DNA of 64,000 bases, from assembly GCA_024336345.1 (NCBI GenBank), contig JANFOG010000002.1:620001-684000 (forward strand), written 5' to 3'. The notes below the pieces were generated by a model, which saw nothing but the letters and a program-made list of their open reading frames with translations, made no database searches and was not told the origin of the DNA. The position numbers and the translations under genes were made by a program. Of the stretch, positions 50,181 through 61,941 are shown in pieces. Within the stretch, counting starts at the first letter, position 1, and each line of letters begins with the position of its first letter. This DNA comes from Mariannaea sp. PMI_226. Taxonomy: Eukaryota > Ascomycota > Sordariomycetes > Hypocreales > Nectriaceae.

Positions 50181-50210
50181 GACCTGACAGGACCTGACAG
50201 GGAGTGACAG
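50181..50210. repeat. 10-bp tandem units (GACCTGACAG)
   Basis: Two perfect copies and one diverged copy of GACCTGACAG, about 150 bp after the alcohol dehydrogenase stop. Confidence 0.85.
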
Positions 50211-51370
50211 GGAACCCTGATGGCCAAAGGGATTGGATACTTACTGATGCGCTGACTGATGAGTCCATGAGACACAGCTGGTAGATGCTGCGGCAACTCG
50301 TTCGGAATAGGCAGGCAGAACCTAATGATTATCAATATATCAATTGAAATACAACTAATCCAAGAACTGGGGGTGGTTGCTGCTGACCAAAAAAAAAAAA
50401 AAAAAAGCACGACAGCTTATTCAGTTGCAATAGAATCAAGGTGCATCAGCTTACTTTGTTTGCTACAGGTTACTACTATACTCGCCAAAGTTATGACGTA
50501 TGGTTCGCTGCGTTATGTTTCCAGAATTACAACCTACCATAACGGTTTGCATTCAATTGATTTCCAAACACTTGCTTACAGTTGATTGAATCTCCTCTGT
50601 CGTATTAATAATTAAATGCACACCTCGACCTCCATTGACCGGCTTTCCCCCCCAAACTTGGAGAATAACGGTTCTTCTTGGCATCCCCCCAAAAACCAAA
50701 AGTAGACCCATGCACCGCTCTCCCACTTTTCCCCCGCCAGCCAGCCAGCACCAAAAAAAAAAAACCGAACCCCGATCCATAGCTGCACTGGAGACATGGA
50801 AGCTATGCCTTATTCTGCCTCGCCGAACGTCAGGCCCCTCTCCAACAGGGATCAAACGGGTCATCCAAGCCTTGTTTTCAACTTCCGAAGAACAACGTGA
50901 CTCACCCTTCACACCTTCTCCGACAAACACGCTTCTTTCAGTATGATGGCTGTGTGTGGTACCCTCAACTTAGTAAGTGAACAGGATGAGTTCGTGGTGT
51001 AAGTGGGCGCGCGAATAAAATGAAATGAATTGAGAGAGAGAGAGAATCACAGTCAACTCATGCAAATGTGGGCTGCCCCGGGGGAAGAGTCATTTTTCTC
51101 ATCCCACTCCTGTCACCATGAGCTGTATAAGAGTCTCATGGTTTCTGGTTCTGCAAACTTGCTTCGTTTTTTCGTTTCTTCGTACCCAATATACATACAC
51201 TCTAAAAACAAAACAAGTTCATTAATATTCCATCTTCATCAAACAAACTCCCTTTTAAGCATCTTATAAGCGTGTCTGCTGTGGCATTTCTCACAACTTA
51301 GACTACCTACTCTATCCAGCCTATTACCTATTCCGGTAATCCTATACTTCCGATTCAGGACAGCCTCATC

Positions 51371-52416
51371 ATGTAAGTCCTCTTTTGCTCGGGAATGCAG
51401 TAAATACACATGTAAAAACATAAAAGACTAACATCGCTGTAAGGCAATCCTCAACGTCCTCCACAATGCTCGAGAGCTCTCCCAGAATCGGCTTGTCTTT
51501 ACGCTTCAGCCGCGTCTGTAGCAAGGCTGAAATCACATCTGTCGGCATCTCGCCTTCGACTTCAGCCGCGTTTGCCATATACAAGGCCGAGCAAGCAAGC
51601 CAGTCCTGGATCGATGTGTTCGACGTAAAGACCCAACGAGGCTACTCCAAGACCAGCGGCTCTCAAGCCGTCTTCTCGCCCCAGGGAAACAGTATCGCCA
51701 CAGTTCGGGACTGGACCGTCCAATTGACTGGTGGAGTTGACATTCACCACTCCAGCAGCATTCTCATTCGTGATGCCACGACCGGCAAGACTTCTTCGGA
51801 GCTGAAGGCAGTTACGGGAGAAACAATTGCTTGGAGCAAAGACGGCAGAGTCCTTGCTGTGGGAGAAGAAAGGAACCGAGTTGGGGTCTGGGACACTCGC
51901 ACCTCGAAGCGTATCGGCAGAGTCATGAGCCACTTCGATACCATCACCCACGCGGCCTTCATGCCGGACAATAGCCTGGTCACAGCCTCGCGCGATGGGA
52001 CCCTCCGCATCACCAACCCGGCGACGGCCAAGACGCTCCGTCGCTTGGAGATTGAGGGCTCGAGCATCCCGCGAGCCCTAGCCATCTCGCTGGGCGGCCA
52101 CCGCATCGTCTCGATCTGGGGCACCACGGTCCACGTCTGGATGCCCTACAGCAACGACTTGACATCCTACAATCTGAACAGCGTGCGAGCCAAGGAGGGC
52201 TGGCCCCTGTGTATTTCGCCTGATGGCAGGTACTTGGTTTGCCGCACCGAGGATGGGTTCGACATTATGAGCATGGCATCTGGTGAGGTTGTGTTCGAGC
52301 GGGACTCGGATACTTTTGTCACGGCGGGGGAGTTCTCGCTGGACGGGAACATTCTAATTCTTGGGAAAATGGACGGCACTGTTGATGTCTGGGACGTAAT
52401 TGAGAAGAGGGGGTAA
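51371..52416 (+). CDS. WD40-like beta-propeller protein with intron-split start codon
   Basis: A protein of 324 aa if spliced, or 316 aa from the internal ATG at 51466. Proposed exons are 51371-51372 (AT only) and 51444-52416. The sequence CATCATGTAAGTCC gives donor GTAAGT directly after AT. A CTAAC branch site lies 15-20 nt before acceptor AAG/GCAATCC. Joining yields ATG CAA TCC and an in-frame MQSSTSST before MLESSPRIG. Unspliced RNA instead reads ATG-TAA, a minimal start-stop uORF, and translation would begin at 51466. The body has weak WD-type blades (SWIDVFDVKTQRG; GETIAWSKDGRVLAVGEE then VGVWDTRTSKRIG; HAAFMPDNSLVTASRDGTLR; LCISPDGRYLVCRTEDG; EFSLDGNILILGKMDGTVDV). It may be a six- to seven-bladed propeller, perhaps a scaffold. 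The specific partner is unknown. Confidence 0.68.
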
Positions 52417-53895
52417 ATTGCCTTGTGTGTATGATAAGTAATGACATGACAAGAAAAGCTTGATTTGGGATATTAATGTTAAAGATTTGTTTTGAGATAC
52501 TAAGGCGTTAGGATCGGAGATTTGGATTTTGGACGTTGGCATTTCTCGAGTTTATGGGGGGGGGGGGCAAAGCGATGATATGTTGGGATAGTTGGTTGTT
52601 GGTGGATAGGTAGCTAGCGATTTGCATTTCTCATGTACTATTCAACAAGCCGCTTGTTCTTCTCAACGAAGAACAAGGCCATAATCACTTACTTTTAAAC
52701 TGAAATTTTATAACTGTGACGTTGCAGTCCAGCATCTGTGCAAAATCAACATCTCCATTATAACTGTAACTAAACAGGTATATCGCATTTCACAGTAAGG
52801 ATTGATGACATGTGCTGGTAATGGTTGTAAGCATAATGTTCCAGTTTTGTTATTTACCAAACATCGACAAATTCACTTCTAACATAGAAATAACCTCTCC
52901 GCAATACCGTTGACTTGCTCAGCCATTATACAGTTATTGACCCCCTTCTCACCCTACACCTGCGTTGCAATACATGTTGTGCACTGACTACACATCTGAA
53001 AGCAGAAGAAAACCGCATGGCCAAGTACACACAAATTACCCAACGTGAATAAAAATAAATAAATAAAGACTGAAAAGAGACTTCGAGGATAACTTATAGA
53101 GAGTAAATACCGGACAGTTGTAGCTGCGTTGTTGGACCTTACAATAGCATATAACATCAGTTACTCTGGAGATATGCACGTACGTCTGCACTCTATCAAT
53201 ATTTATTTAATATGGGCCCGTAAACACTCATTGATCAATGTACCCATCCATATGCGATCGCCGTTTCTCTGGAATGCGCGGTTTCAGATGGAAGGGCTTT
53301 TCTATATCTATCTAGGCCTAGCTACTTGATAGAGAACCCCCTTCTGCCCCCTGACCAATGACGTGGCTTACTTAATTTCACATAACAGAGTAGCTCTGTA
53401 CGAATACCATTTATAACAACTGAAATATCACACAACGGGAAAAGGGTCGACGCAGAAAGGCAAAATGAATCCTCAAGGTTGGAACAAAGTCATTACAAAT
53501 TTTGTATTGGGTTCATGTCTTTCGTAGTCGAATCTAGTATCCGATCCAATCTGCAAGTTGCCTGTGCTGGGGGTATGATGAATGGAATGCTCGCAAACCA
53601 ACAAAAACAACTGACAAGGACGAAGGCCTTGCCGCACCCTCCTTTCTCCAGTACTCCTGTCATGCCATGCAATTCCCTCCGCGTTCCAACAAATATTCTC
53701 CACAAAATGCTACGCTCATGTTCTTATCCTAGCGGCCGACCTCCAGAGTCCATAAATAACAACGCCTCCTCTCTTTTTTGATCAGACATCGTGTGTCTCT
53801 ACTAATAAGTGCCCTGGACCAAAAAGAGATAAAAAACAAAAACCATGTTTCCAAGTCAAAATCGTCCCCAACGCCGAAGGCCTGGTTCTGTTGAT
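52417..53895. other. 1.5 kb AT-rich interval, no supported gene
   Basis: It contains a run of 12 G at 52556-52567 and AT-rich stretches. It is the shared 3' region of the WD40-like gene and the convergent coiled-coil gene. No gene is seen. Confidence 0.55.
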
Positions 53896-56469
53896 CTATA
53901 GCCAACCCAACAGCTCCAGGGTCCCCCGTGTGTCTGCCACCGACAGGCTGCCAACAACAAGTTGACGGACTTGACTTCCCTTTCGAAGACGTTGTAAGGC
54001 GGCAGCTACCTTCCAGCTCTCAGATTCATCAATGATAAAGACATATCTTTTACCCTCTTGGTCGCGTATGGTGGCACGAAGTACATGCAGGCCTTTGGTT
54101 TTCATCTCGCCGGTCTAGTTCAATGGGAGAGACTATGTTAGCATCTTGGATCTTCTTTTCATGTAACTTCAAAACGACAACAAATCTCACAAGGAAGCAG
54201 CAAATCCAGTACAAATCGACTTCGCTCAACAAGAAGCTTAGTGGCAACCTGATTGCCTGCTCGACATGTAGCCGCGTCCAAGTACAGATGTTTGATATTG
54301 CAAAGGGGGGGAAAGGGGGAGAATACAGACAACGACTGCAAGCAATTGGGAAGAAAGGGGGGGGGGGGGGGGTCGTCATACCTCAACTTGTTTCAGGGTC
54401 CAAGCCTTTACATCCCACTCTCGCTGGGGCACGCCCCGGACGTCGTCATCGATGAAGAGACCCTCAGTAGTGATTCGGAGGATCAGACCATCCGTAACGG
54501 GTCCAGCTCCAGAGATGAGCTGACTCGCTGGGGTCTTGGAGTACTGGTTCATGAAAAGATATACGGCGGAGACGACAATTTTGTCGGGATCATCCGTCGT
54601 GTACGCGCTGCTCCGCACAGAGGGCGGCGGCGAAGTTCGCGCCGTGCTTTGAGATGCAGCCCAGGACGACTCGGAGCCCAATGAAGACGCGGACTTCTTG
54701 TGTTGGGGCTTCTTGGCCTTGTCGTACGGCCTGTAGGAGCTTTCTGTACTTACACCACTGACGCCCGACTTTGCGCTTGAAGCGGGGCCAGGCTTCTTCG
54801 TAGCCGAAGATGAAGCATAAGACGACGAAGTTGTGCTTGCGGCGGGCTTTGATGGAGGCGGTGTTGGAGCGGTGCTGGGAGTAGGTTTCTTGGGAGTTGA
54901 TGAAGTCGTCGATGGAGCAGGAGCAGGAGGCCGGCCGTTGGGCCACATGCTAATCCTCTCACCGACGCCAGAGAAGGCATATGTTCCCGTACGGGGGGAT
55001 TGGGCTGCTTTTTCCTTCTCAGCTGCCTCTTTCTCAGCCTTTTCCTTTTCAGCTCTTTCTTTCTCGGCTTTTTCTTTTGCAGCCTTCTCTCTTTCGGCCC
55101 TTTCTTTTTCAGCCTTTTCTTTCTCAACCCTTTCCTTCTCGGCCCTTTCTCTATCAGCCTTTAACTTCTCTATCCTCTCCTTCTCTGCCTTTTCCTTCTC
55201 GGCCCTCTCTCTTTCAAGCTTTTCCTTTTGTTTCTTGAGCTCTTCTCGAGCGAGAGCTTCCTCGGCTTCTTTCTGTCTCATAGCTTCTCGCTCAGCAGCA
55301 AGCTTCTTCCTCCGCTCTTCCCTTTCTTGAGCCTCCTTCCTCTTCTTCTCTTCCTGCTCTTTAGCTTCTCTCTCTCGCTGAGCCTCACGTTCACGGATTT
55401 CAGCTTCTCGTTCACGGGCCTCTTTGGCCTCCTTTTCTAGCCTTTCACGTTCCTTGCGCTCTTGCTGCAGTTTCTCGGCTAGATCTTTAGCCCGTTGTTC
55501 TGCCTCTATACGCTCCTTACGCTCTCTAGCCTCTTGCTCTCGTCGTTGTTTTTCCTTTTCACGCTCCTGGCGCTCCTTGGCATCCTTGGCTCTCAACTCA
55601 GCTAGTCTTCTAGCAGCTTCTTCGCGCCTCTTTTGCTCTGCCTCTTTAGACTTGCGCTCTTCCTCTCTTCGTTTCATCTCATCTCGTGCCTTCTCCCAGG
55701 AACCCCTCTGTCTAGAAGGTGTTTCCGCTCTGGAAGGTGCTGGAGATGGTTGCCGTGATTCTCGAGGCTTTGGGGGTGGTGTCTGAGGCGGTGTCTGAGG
55801 AGGAGGAGGCCGAGATTGAGGAGGAGGTCGGGATTGTTGGGGTTCAGGATCTGGGCCTATATCGGGTTTCGGAGTGTGGGGAGGTGGCGGTGGTGATGGT
55901 TGTGAGTGAGGCGGAGGCGCCTGTTGCCATGAAGTTTTGGGACCCTCCTGCTGAGGCGGTGGCGGAGGAGGAGGAGCATGGTCACTCTGAGACTGTGGGG
56001 GTGGTGTTCTGTTGTTGCCGTGAGGAGGAGGCGGCGGTGGCATACCCGAGTTGGGTGCCGAGTTAGGTGCCGACCTGGAGTTCGATCCTCCAAAGCCTCC
56101 TTCACTACCATGGCCGCCGGAGGCAGTACGACCATTACGAGGGTCCCGTTGCTGTTGTATTCTTCCTAGACTCCAAGCACCGAATCCCACTCCTATGATG
56201 AGCATGGTTATCGCCATGTTTCCGAGACCTTGGAAATTATCCCACCAGGTCCTAAAAGCAGGAGCCAAGCTCTGGAACAAGACAACAAGAATAAGGGCCG
56301 AAGCAAACCCGGCGGCGAAGCTGTTGACATTGGGCTGCATGGAGGGAAGGTAGAGGAAGCCGCCACCGGATGAGTGTTCAGGGATGACGAAGATGTCATA
56401 TTTTCCAGGTGGTAGCCCAGAGCCCCGTGGCACTCCGCCGTGAGGCGGAGGCGGAGGAGGACCGCTCAT
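53896..56469 (-). CDS. Membrane protein with Pro-rich region and long charged KEKAEKE helix, function unknown
   Basis: A 768-aa product from exons 56469-54382 and 54114-53896. The donor is GTATGA and the acceptor CTAG/ACCGGCGAG. The join is in phase and gives LKQVEVTGEMKTKGLHVLRA less the intron-read V. Visible parts: a Pro-rich start (MSGPPPPPPHGG), one or two hydrophobic segments near 50-105 (FAAGFASALILVVLFQSLAP; MAITMLIIGVGFGAWSLG) and a Pro-rich low-complexity stretch at about 110-250. A highly charged coiled coil follows at about 250-495. Its last part (about 418-483) is built of EKERAEKEKAEKE-type units. A Ser/Thr/Pro linker comes next. The C-terminal about 140 residues look globular (VVSAVYLFMNQYSKT; GLILRITTEGLFIDDD; KGLHVLRATIRDQEGKRYVF). 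A conserved fungal protein by appearance, but I cannot assign a family. The coiled coil might act as a spacer or tether. Confidence 0.75.
54357..54372. repeat. G16 run (C16 on the coding strand) inside an intron
   Basis: It lies in the 267-nt intron of the minus-strand coiled-coil gene. On the sense strand the C run starts only 9 nt after the donor GT. Confidence 0.9.
55000..55230 (-). repeat. Coding repeat array, EKERAEKEKAEK-type
   Basis: Within the coiled-coil gene. Sense codons alternate GAG/AAG/AAA/GCT in 12-21 nt units with many near-identical copies (KERAEKEKAEKE, RAEREKAAKEKAEK). This is a likely site of length variation between strains. Confidence 0.8.
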
Positions 56470-59400
56470 CGCTCTGGGTTAATTCAGTGCTGCTGTTGAT
56501 CGATTGTCTTTCACGTCGACCCGCCTGGCCTGGCGGAAGGTTGTGCGTCTTCGATTGGTGTACAACTATAGGAAGCGTGAGAGAGCCATTCAGGCCAAGA
56601 TAATGTCAGTTCACCTGCAGCTGTGCCCGTCTTGTTAGTCAAGGTATTTCAGCGGGCAATTTGTGAGGAATGATGCCGCTTTTCGACCAGCTCGGCAAAC
56701 GGGACAGGACAATAGTGCCTTGTTCTCGGTCGCGAATTTGCTTTCTTGGCTGTACCGGTGGAGTGGCATCAATGTTGGACAAGAACTCACAGAAAGAAAA
56801 CAGGGGACGGCGGAAACAAACGCCAGGCTCCAAAGTGACCCAAAATGCACAATGCACAAGCGGAAACGATTAGGCACAGGTGAAGTATTTGTGAAGCCAA
56901 AATCAAACTTCGGCCAGAGGCGCCAGTCTTTGTTGTGGCAGCTGGAGAAACTTGAGCCGAGTTAGTAAAGGGGGGGCCTCTAGTACAAGAAGAACTAGGA
57001 TGCTCAGGAGATGGAGGGAAGGTGGAAGAAAAAGGAAGAAGAAAATGGCGCGGCGTTAATCAGACTCCTTGGGCCTGGTCTGTCTCTGGTGGAGGCAAGA
57101 ACAGAGTTCGGCGGAGACGGAAGGAAATGGGAAGAGATGGGATGAGGCAAGAGGATAGGAAGGTAAGAGAGGCAGGCAAGCACAAGCCCACACCGGAAGC
57201 AACGAGGGCCAGATGAAGGGCAGCAGCGACCTGGTTGTTTACTTTCAGGCGGTTTGGGGAAAGTGGCGGGCGGGACGGGGAGCGGGTTGACGGGTTGACG
57301 GGGCTAATGGGTCCAGGGGTCGTCTGGCAGGTACCCAGCAGGTACTTTTTGGCGGCTGAGTGACCTGGCGGACCACCTGCAACACCAGCCAGTCGTCTAG
57401 TGCATTGAATGACTGATGAATTGGAAGTCGACCAGGGCTCCACTGCCAGTGCTTTGGTCCCAAGTTGGGTTCCCAGCCTCCACGGCAACCTGGGCAGAGA
57501 GAACAGACGGATTACGAGACGGACATGCTGGCAGCAAATGGTTTGTCCAAGCACCATTGTTGTGGCCATAAGTGAAGGCCGCTTCTTTCGACATGGCGAC
57601 GATTACGGAGTACAAACACGCGACGGAACTTGAGTAAGAAACGAACAGAGTTTGCACCAGACAAAATTAAAGGTCGCCAATGGGAGGAAGCTGGTTTCGG
57701 GGCTTCAAGTTCCAGGACTCTGGTCGCCGACTGAACGGGCTTGCTTGCCTGCTCACAGAGGCTACACACCCCCTAGGCATTTGGTGGAGCATCGACGCAA
57801 CTCCTCTTCATAGCGCCACCGAGGAGACCAACGCCAGGCCGGTGCTCACCCCACACGCTATAGAGACTTGAGAGAGACCTCGCTCCTCACTGGAGCTGTC
57901 AAAATGGCACTGCTTTACTCCAGCCATCTGAAAGAGCGTTCAATGAACCAGCGGGAGGAGACAGCGCCAATCGAGAGGACGAAGCCCTGGTTTTGGTCAG
58001 ATCCCTCGTGTTCGTTGTATGTCTGCTTGTCATTAAGCTGGCAGCCAGTCACAGCGCGAGGTCTTCAGATCAAATTTCTTTTTGCGTCCTTGCCATGACT
58101 GGGGAAAACAAGACTAAAATCATATGATACGATGGCCTGAGCATGAACCTCAGCACAAGGCTCACTATCCAAAGAAAAAAAAAGAAAAACCAATTGAGGA
58201 GGGGGTGGAATCGTGACTGCAGGTGACTTGAGCTGCAACCCACCAAACGTTGGCTTCGCGACCTGAATTCCTCCTACTGGCTATGGATTACATTTACAGA
58301 TGTTCATCCGGATGTAGCATTAGCATTGCCGTGTTGGCAACGTATTTGGCCTGTAATCAACAACAAAGACGACAACAGGTCAAACATCAGGCAATACATG
58401 GACAGCGCGGTCATCACCGGCCGAGACAAGTTGAAAGGCAAGTCATAAACCCCCGCTTGGCATTCTCTCTCTTGGCAACTCATTTCAAGTCGTCACCAAC
58501 TGGGCGCGACTCTTGGCAGCCACGACTTCGCTTTTTGACCTTGCTCATATCTAAATACTAAATGTTGATATCTGCGAAGCCTGTTGGATGACGGAACGCA
58601 CATAGGCCAAACGAGAAAACCGGAAGTGAAACGGTTGGCTGGGGTGTGCCGTCCCCTGTATGTAGCCCAAAGCGGTCTTCCGTTGAATCCCGTGCGTCGT
58701 AATTATTTTTCGAGGTTCTCAGTCACGACGCCGACTGTTGCCAACCTCCTCACGCCTCTTCATCCCATCTCTGATGCACTAACTGGACCCTTAAAATAAA
58801 AGTGGAAAACAGGAAACGAGAGAATGGAAACGGGTTGCTGAGGTTGTTCTCTTTCGGTGTTCATGAATATTTCCTCGGCCCCCTCCGAAATATTCTATGC
58901 TAGTTTCACTCCGTAAAAGTCCCTCCCAACTAATATTTCTCATATTTTGATTGCCAATTGTTTCTAACCGACCGCCAATCCTGCTGTCAAGGTATTCGAC
59001 GTCCCCTGTTTTCACCACGCAACTTCGTATCCGTGCGTTCCCGGTGTTGGGGCGACCATCATGTCATGCATCATCTATCTGTCTGTCACTGATCATGGAT
59101 GGAAGTCATTGCTTCTTAGTGCCACCCCAGTTAACGAGATTTAAGAATCAGGAAGTGGGCAATTGATATCCTTGATCCATGCTCTGCGTATTGATCGTGT
59201 CCGTACATCGTCACTACTGCAGTATCTGTCGATACTTCTTTTGCAGGTCGATGTGTACACAGTACAGCAATCGATATTATCTCTGCCATTACATACAGAT
59301 GCCGTTGACGTTATCGAGGCTCAAATCTGGATATGCAAACTGCTTCAGGTTGAATCAAGACTCTCCACTACCGACATGGGCTCCATGAAGACCAGGCTAC

Positions 59401-61941
59401 ATAAAGGAAGTAAAAAATATATACCCAGACTTAGTGATGTTCCAATATCACAGCCCCTTCCAACTTGAAGATATGTACTACTTACTAACTAGTGTGTGAC
59501 CCAACTTCTTAACTTTACTGCTACCTGATCCTCCGTTGGTAGACAATGTAACCTTTCCATTCATTTGGAACGGATGACAGCGGATATTACCCGCCAAGTA
59601 ACTTTCAACGCTGATCTGTATCCAATGTCACTGCAAGATTACCCCTGTCTCAAGTTCGAGACTTAGCAGCCAAAACACAGATCCGCGGTTTCTAAGGGCA
59701 ACAAAACTCCCGCAAACAAAGCATGTAATCATTCAAGAAGTAAGGAAAGGGAGAGATATGTACGGAAGGGGGCCGCCATCATTGTTGCTACCATGGAGAT
59801 TCCACGTGTACTGTGAAGCAAAAGCGGTGAGATGGTCACTACGGGCCATCATACGCAGCCATTCTGCAAAAGACTCCACTCAACAGTATCAAGTTAGAAA
59901 GGGACCATCCAGCAGAATAAACAAGCAGTGCTGCTGACAACGTCAAAGTCCATCCAACCGGTCCCGTGGTTTTAGAACGTGGGGTGGGACGCGGCGACAC
60001 GCTGCCATCCAATTCGACCCAGCCAATCAGCCAACCTCCCTCGTTATTTTGGGGTCGGGGTGGGGTGTGAGGGGGGAAGTTGTCCCTGATTCTCTGTAGC
60101 GTGGCAATATGTTCTCCAATGGAGTTCACCAAGGAGTTTGAGACAACCTTCGATTTCGCAGTACATCCAGGACGATGATCTTCCCCTCATGTTTGAAAGG
60201 AGCCGAACAGCCAGCAAACAATGACTCGAGGATTTTCTCTCGTCAGTCCATTCATGGTTCGTGGCTGAAGGGGGGCTTGGCTAATGTTCTCGGCTTGATT
60301 GGAAGCTCGAGAGGTCATTCGGTAAAGGGAGTTGCCCAGCAACCAGTGGGGATTGTGAGATGGACCTTGCACGACGAGACGGAGAAGGCATATCCACCCT
60401 GGCTGGCTGGAAAAAAAAAAAAAAAAGCTGTGTATGTACTATGTAGATGTGCGGATGCAGGCTAATAAATCCGCGAGACCGGAAGCGAGAGAAGCGGTGG
60501 CCCGTGACGTAACTAACTTGAGTAACTAGCTTGGCCTTTCTTTCATGGCAGCAAAAAAAAAAAACTACACAATAGAATCCTTTTGCAGTGGCGCCTCCCA
60601 GGTCCTAAAACCTTTTGGACAGCCTAGTGATTTACTAGATATGTAGGTACCTACTCTACTGTAGGGACTACTTTGTCCACATTTGCAATCCATATATTTA
60701 TTCACCTCATCTGCCGTTCAACCCAACGGCTGGCTCGCATTCGGTCATCACGTCAAGGACATTGCTCGTCCGGGTGTTCAAATACAATAAACTTCATGTA
60801 CACAACGCAGCACGATCCCGCCATACCCCGGACTTTCAGGTGGCAATTGGAGAGGTTGAGCACATTTGGTGATCAAATGGTTGGACGTGGGACAAGGATG
60901 TACCATGTTTGGACAAAATTGTTGAAGTACCACTGATGTATTCCTCGAAGAGGTTCAGCAAGGTACCCAAATCCTGGTTTGTCCTGCGGTGCCTTGCAGA
61001 TAATAAGTAACACCCATCACGAGAGTATCGAATCCCCCAGTGCCACGACAGGAGAAGGAAGACTTTTCCGAGTCCAGTAATCCGTACAAAGGCTCCTCCC
61101 ATCATGTCTTCTTCCATCAACCCGCCTAGATAGGTATCGACACGTGGGACGGTTCGGCAGTGGCTCATTCTTTCGAGCACGGCGAAGTGGTCACACAGTG
61201 GGCACCTTGCTCACAGGCAGTTACCAACTTTCTGGTTGCCTAGCACTGCTTTCCCGTGCATGAAAACGTCGTCACCATGCTTTGCATCATTCGTAGTTGC
61301 TAAAGAAACCATCTAAGGGTGCTAATTGGTTCTTGGTTGAACTACCTGCTCAAAGAAATGTCCTTTGTGTTGTTTCCAGATAAAATAGACGGATGAAGAT
61401 GGCGATTGAAGGAGGATACGATTGACCCAAGTCATTGGGGAATACGATAGGCAATATCAATTGAACTTGCTATCAAATGCACGCCAGTTCGCACAACATA
61501 ACTTAACTAACCCTGCCAGCTTCAATCCTGAGCAAATGGAAGGATATCTTTTTCGCAACTCCTCTGCCTGAGCAAGTCTTTAGCAAAAGTCTTTAAAAAA
61601 TAGAGCCATTCCGAAACAATGAAACAATGAAAGAAGCGCCGCATATGAACCCCCCAACACACAAAGCGTGCTCGCCAGATCTCGATTACTCTCCATTAAA
61701 GCCAAAGGGAAAAAAAGAAAAGAAAAGAAAAAGGCTTCATATAATGTTCCCGCATTTAAAGACGCCCCTTCAAAATCGAGTGCCCTGAGCCTCCTCCCTC
61801 TGGTCCCGGTTGGACGAGCACCGTGACCAAGTCAGCTATCCAGGAGAACCCAATGAGTAGGGTCTTCACCACCCACAACCACCAGACCACTACCTGGACG
61901 AGTAGCAGAAGACTCTTAATGAGGACACTCACTAGCCATTG
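56470..61941. other. 5.5 kb gene-poor interval
   Basis: No recognisable gene. The longest minus-strand frame (57060-57569, 169 codons) has no family match. An A16 run lies at 60411-60426 and the palindrome GTAGGTACCTAC at 60643-60654. The region up to about 57000 is probably the coiled-coil gene's promoter. Confidence 0.55.

Larger units (their letters stand above)
50031..51370. other. 1.3 kb interval, no supported gene
   Basis: It contains a 10-bp tandem set (GACCTGACAG twice plus GGAGTGACAG, 50181-50210) and an A18 run (50389-50406). The last about 250 bases are AT-rich leader-like sequence before the WD40 gene. Confidence 0.55.

Noticed and set aside
57060..57569. 169-codon minus-strand frame
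   Set aside because: Mixed composition with no recognisable motif; lies in a promoter-like interval.
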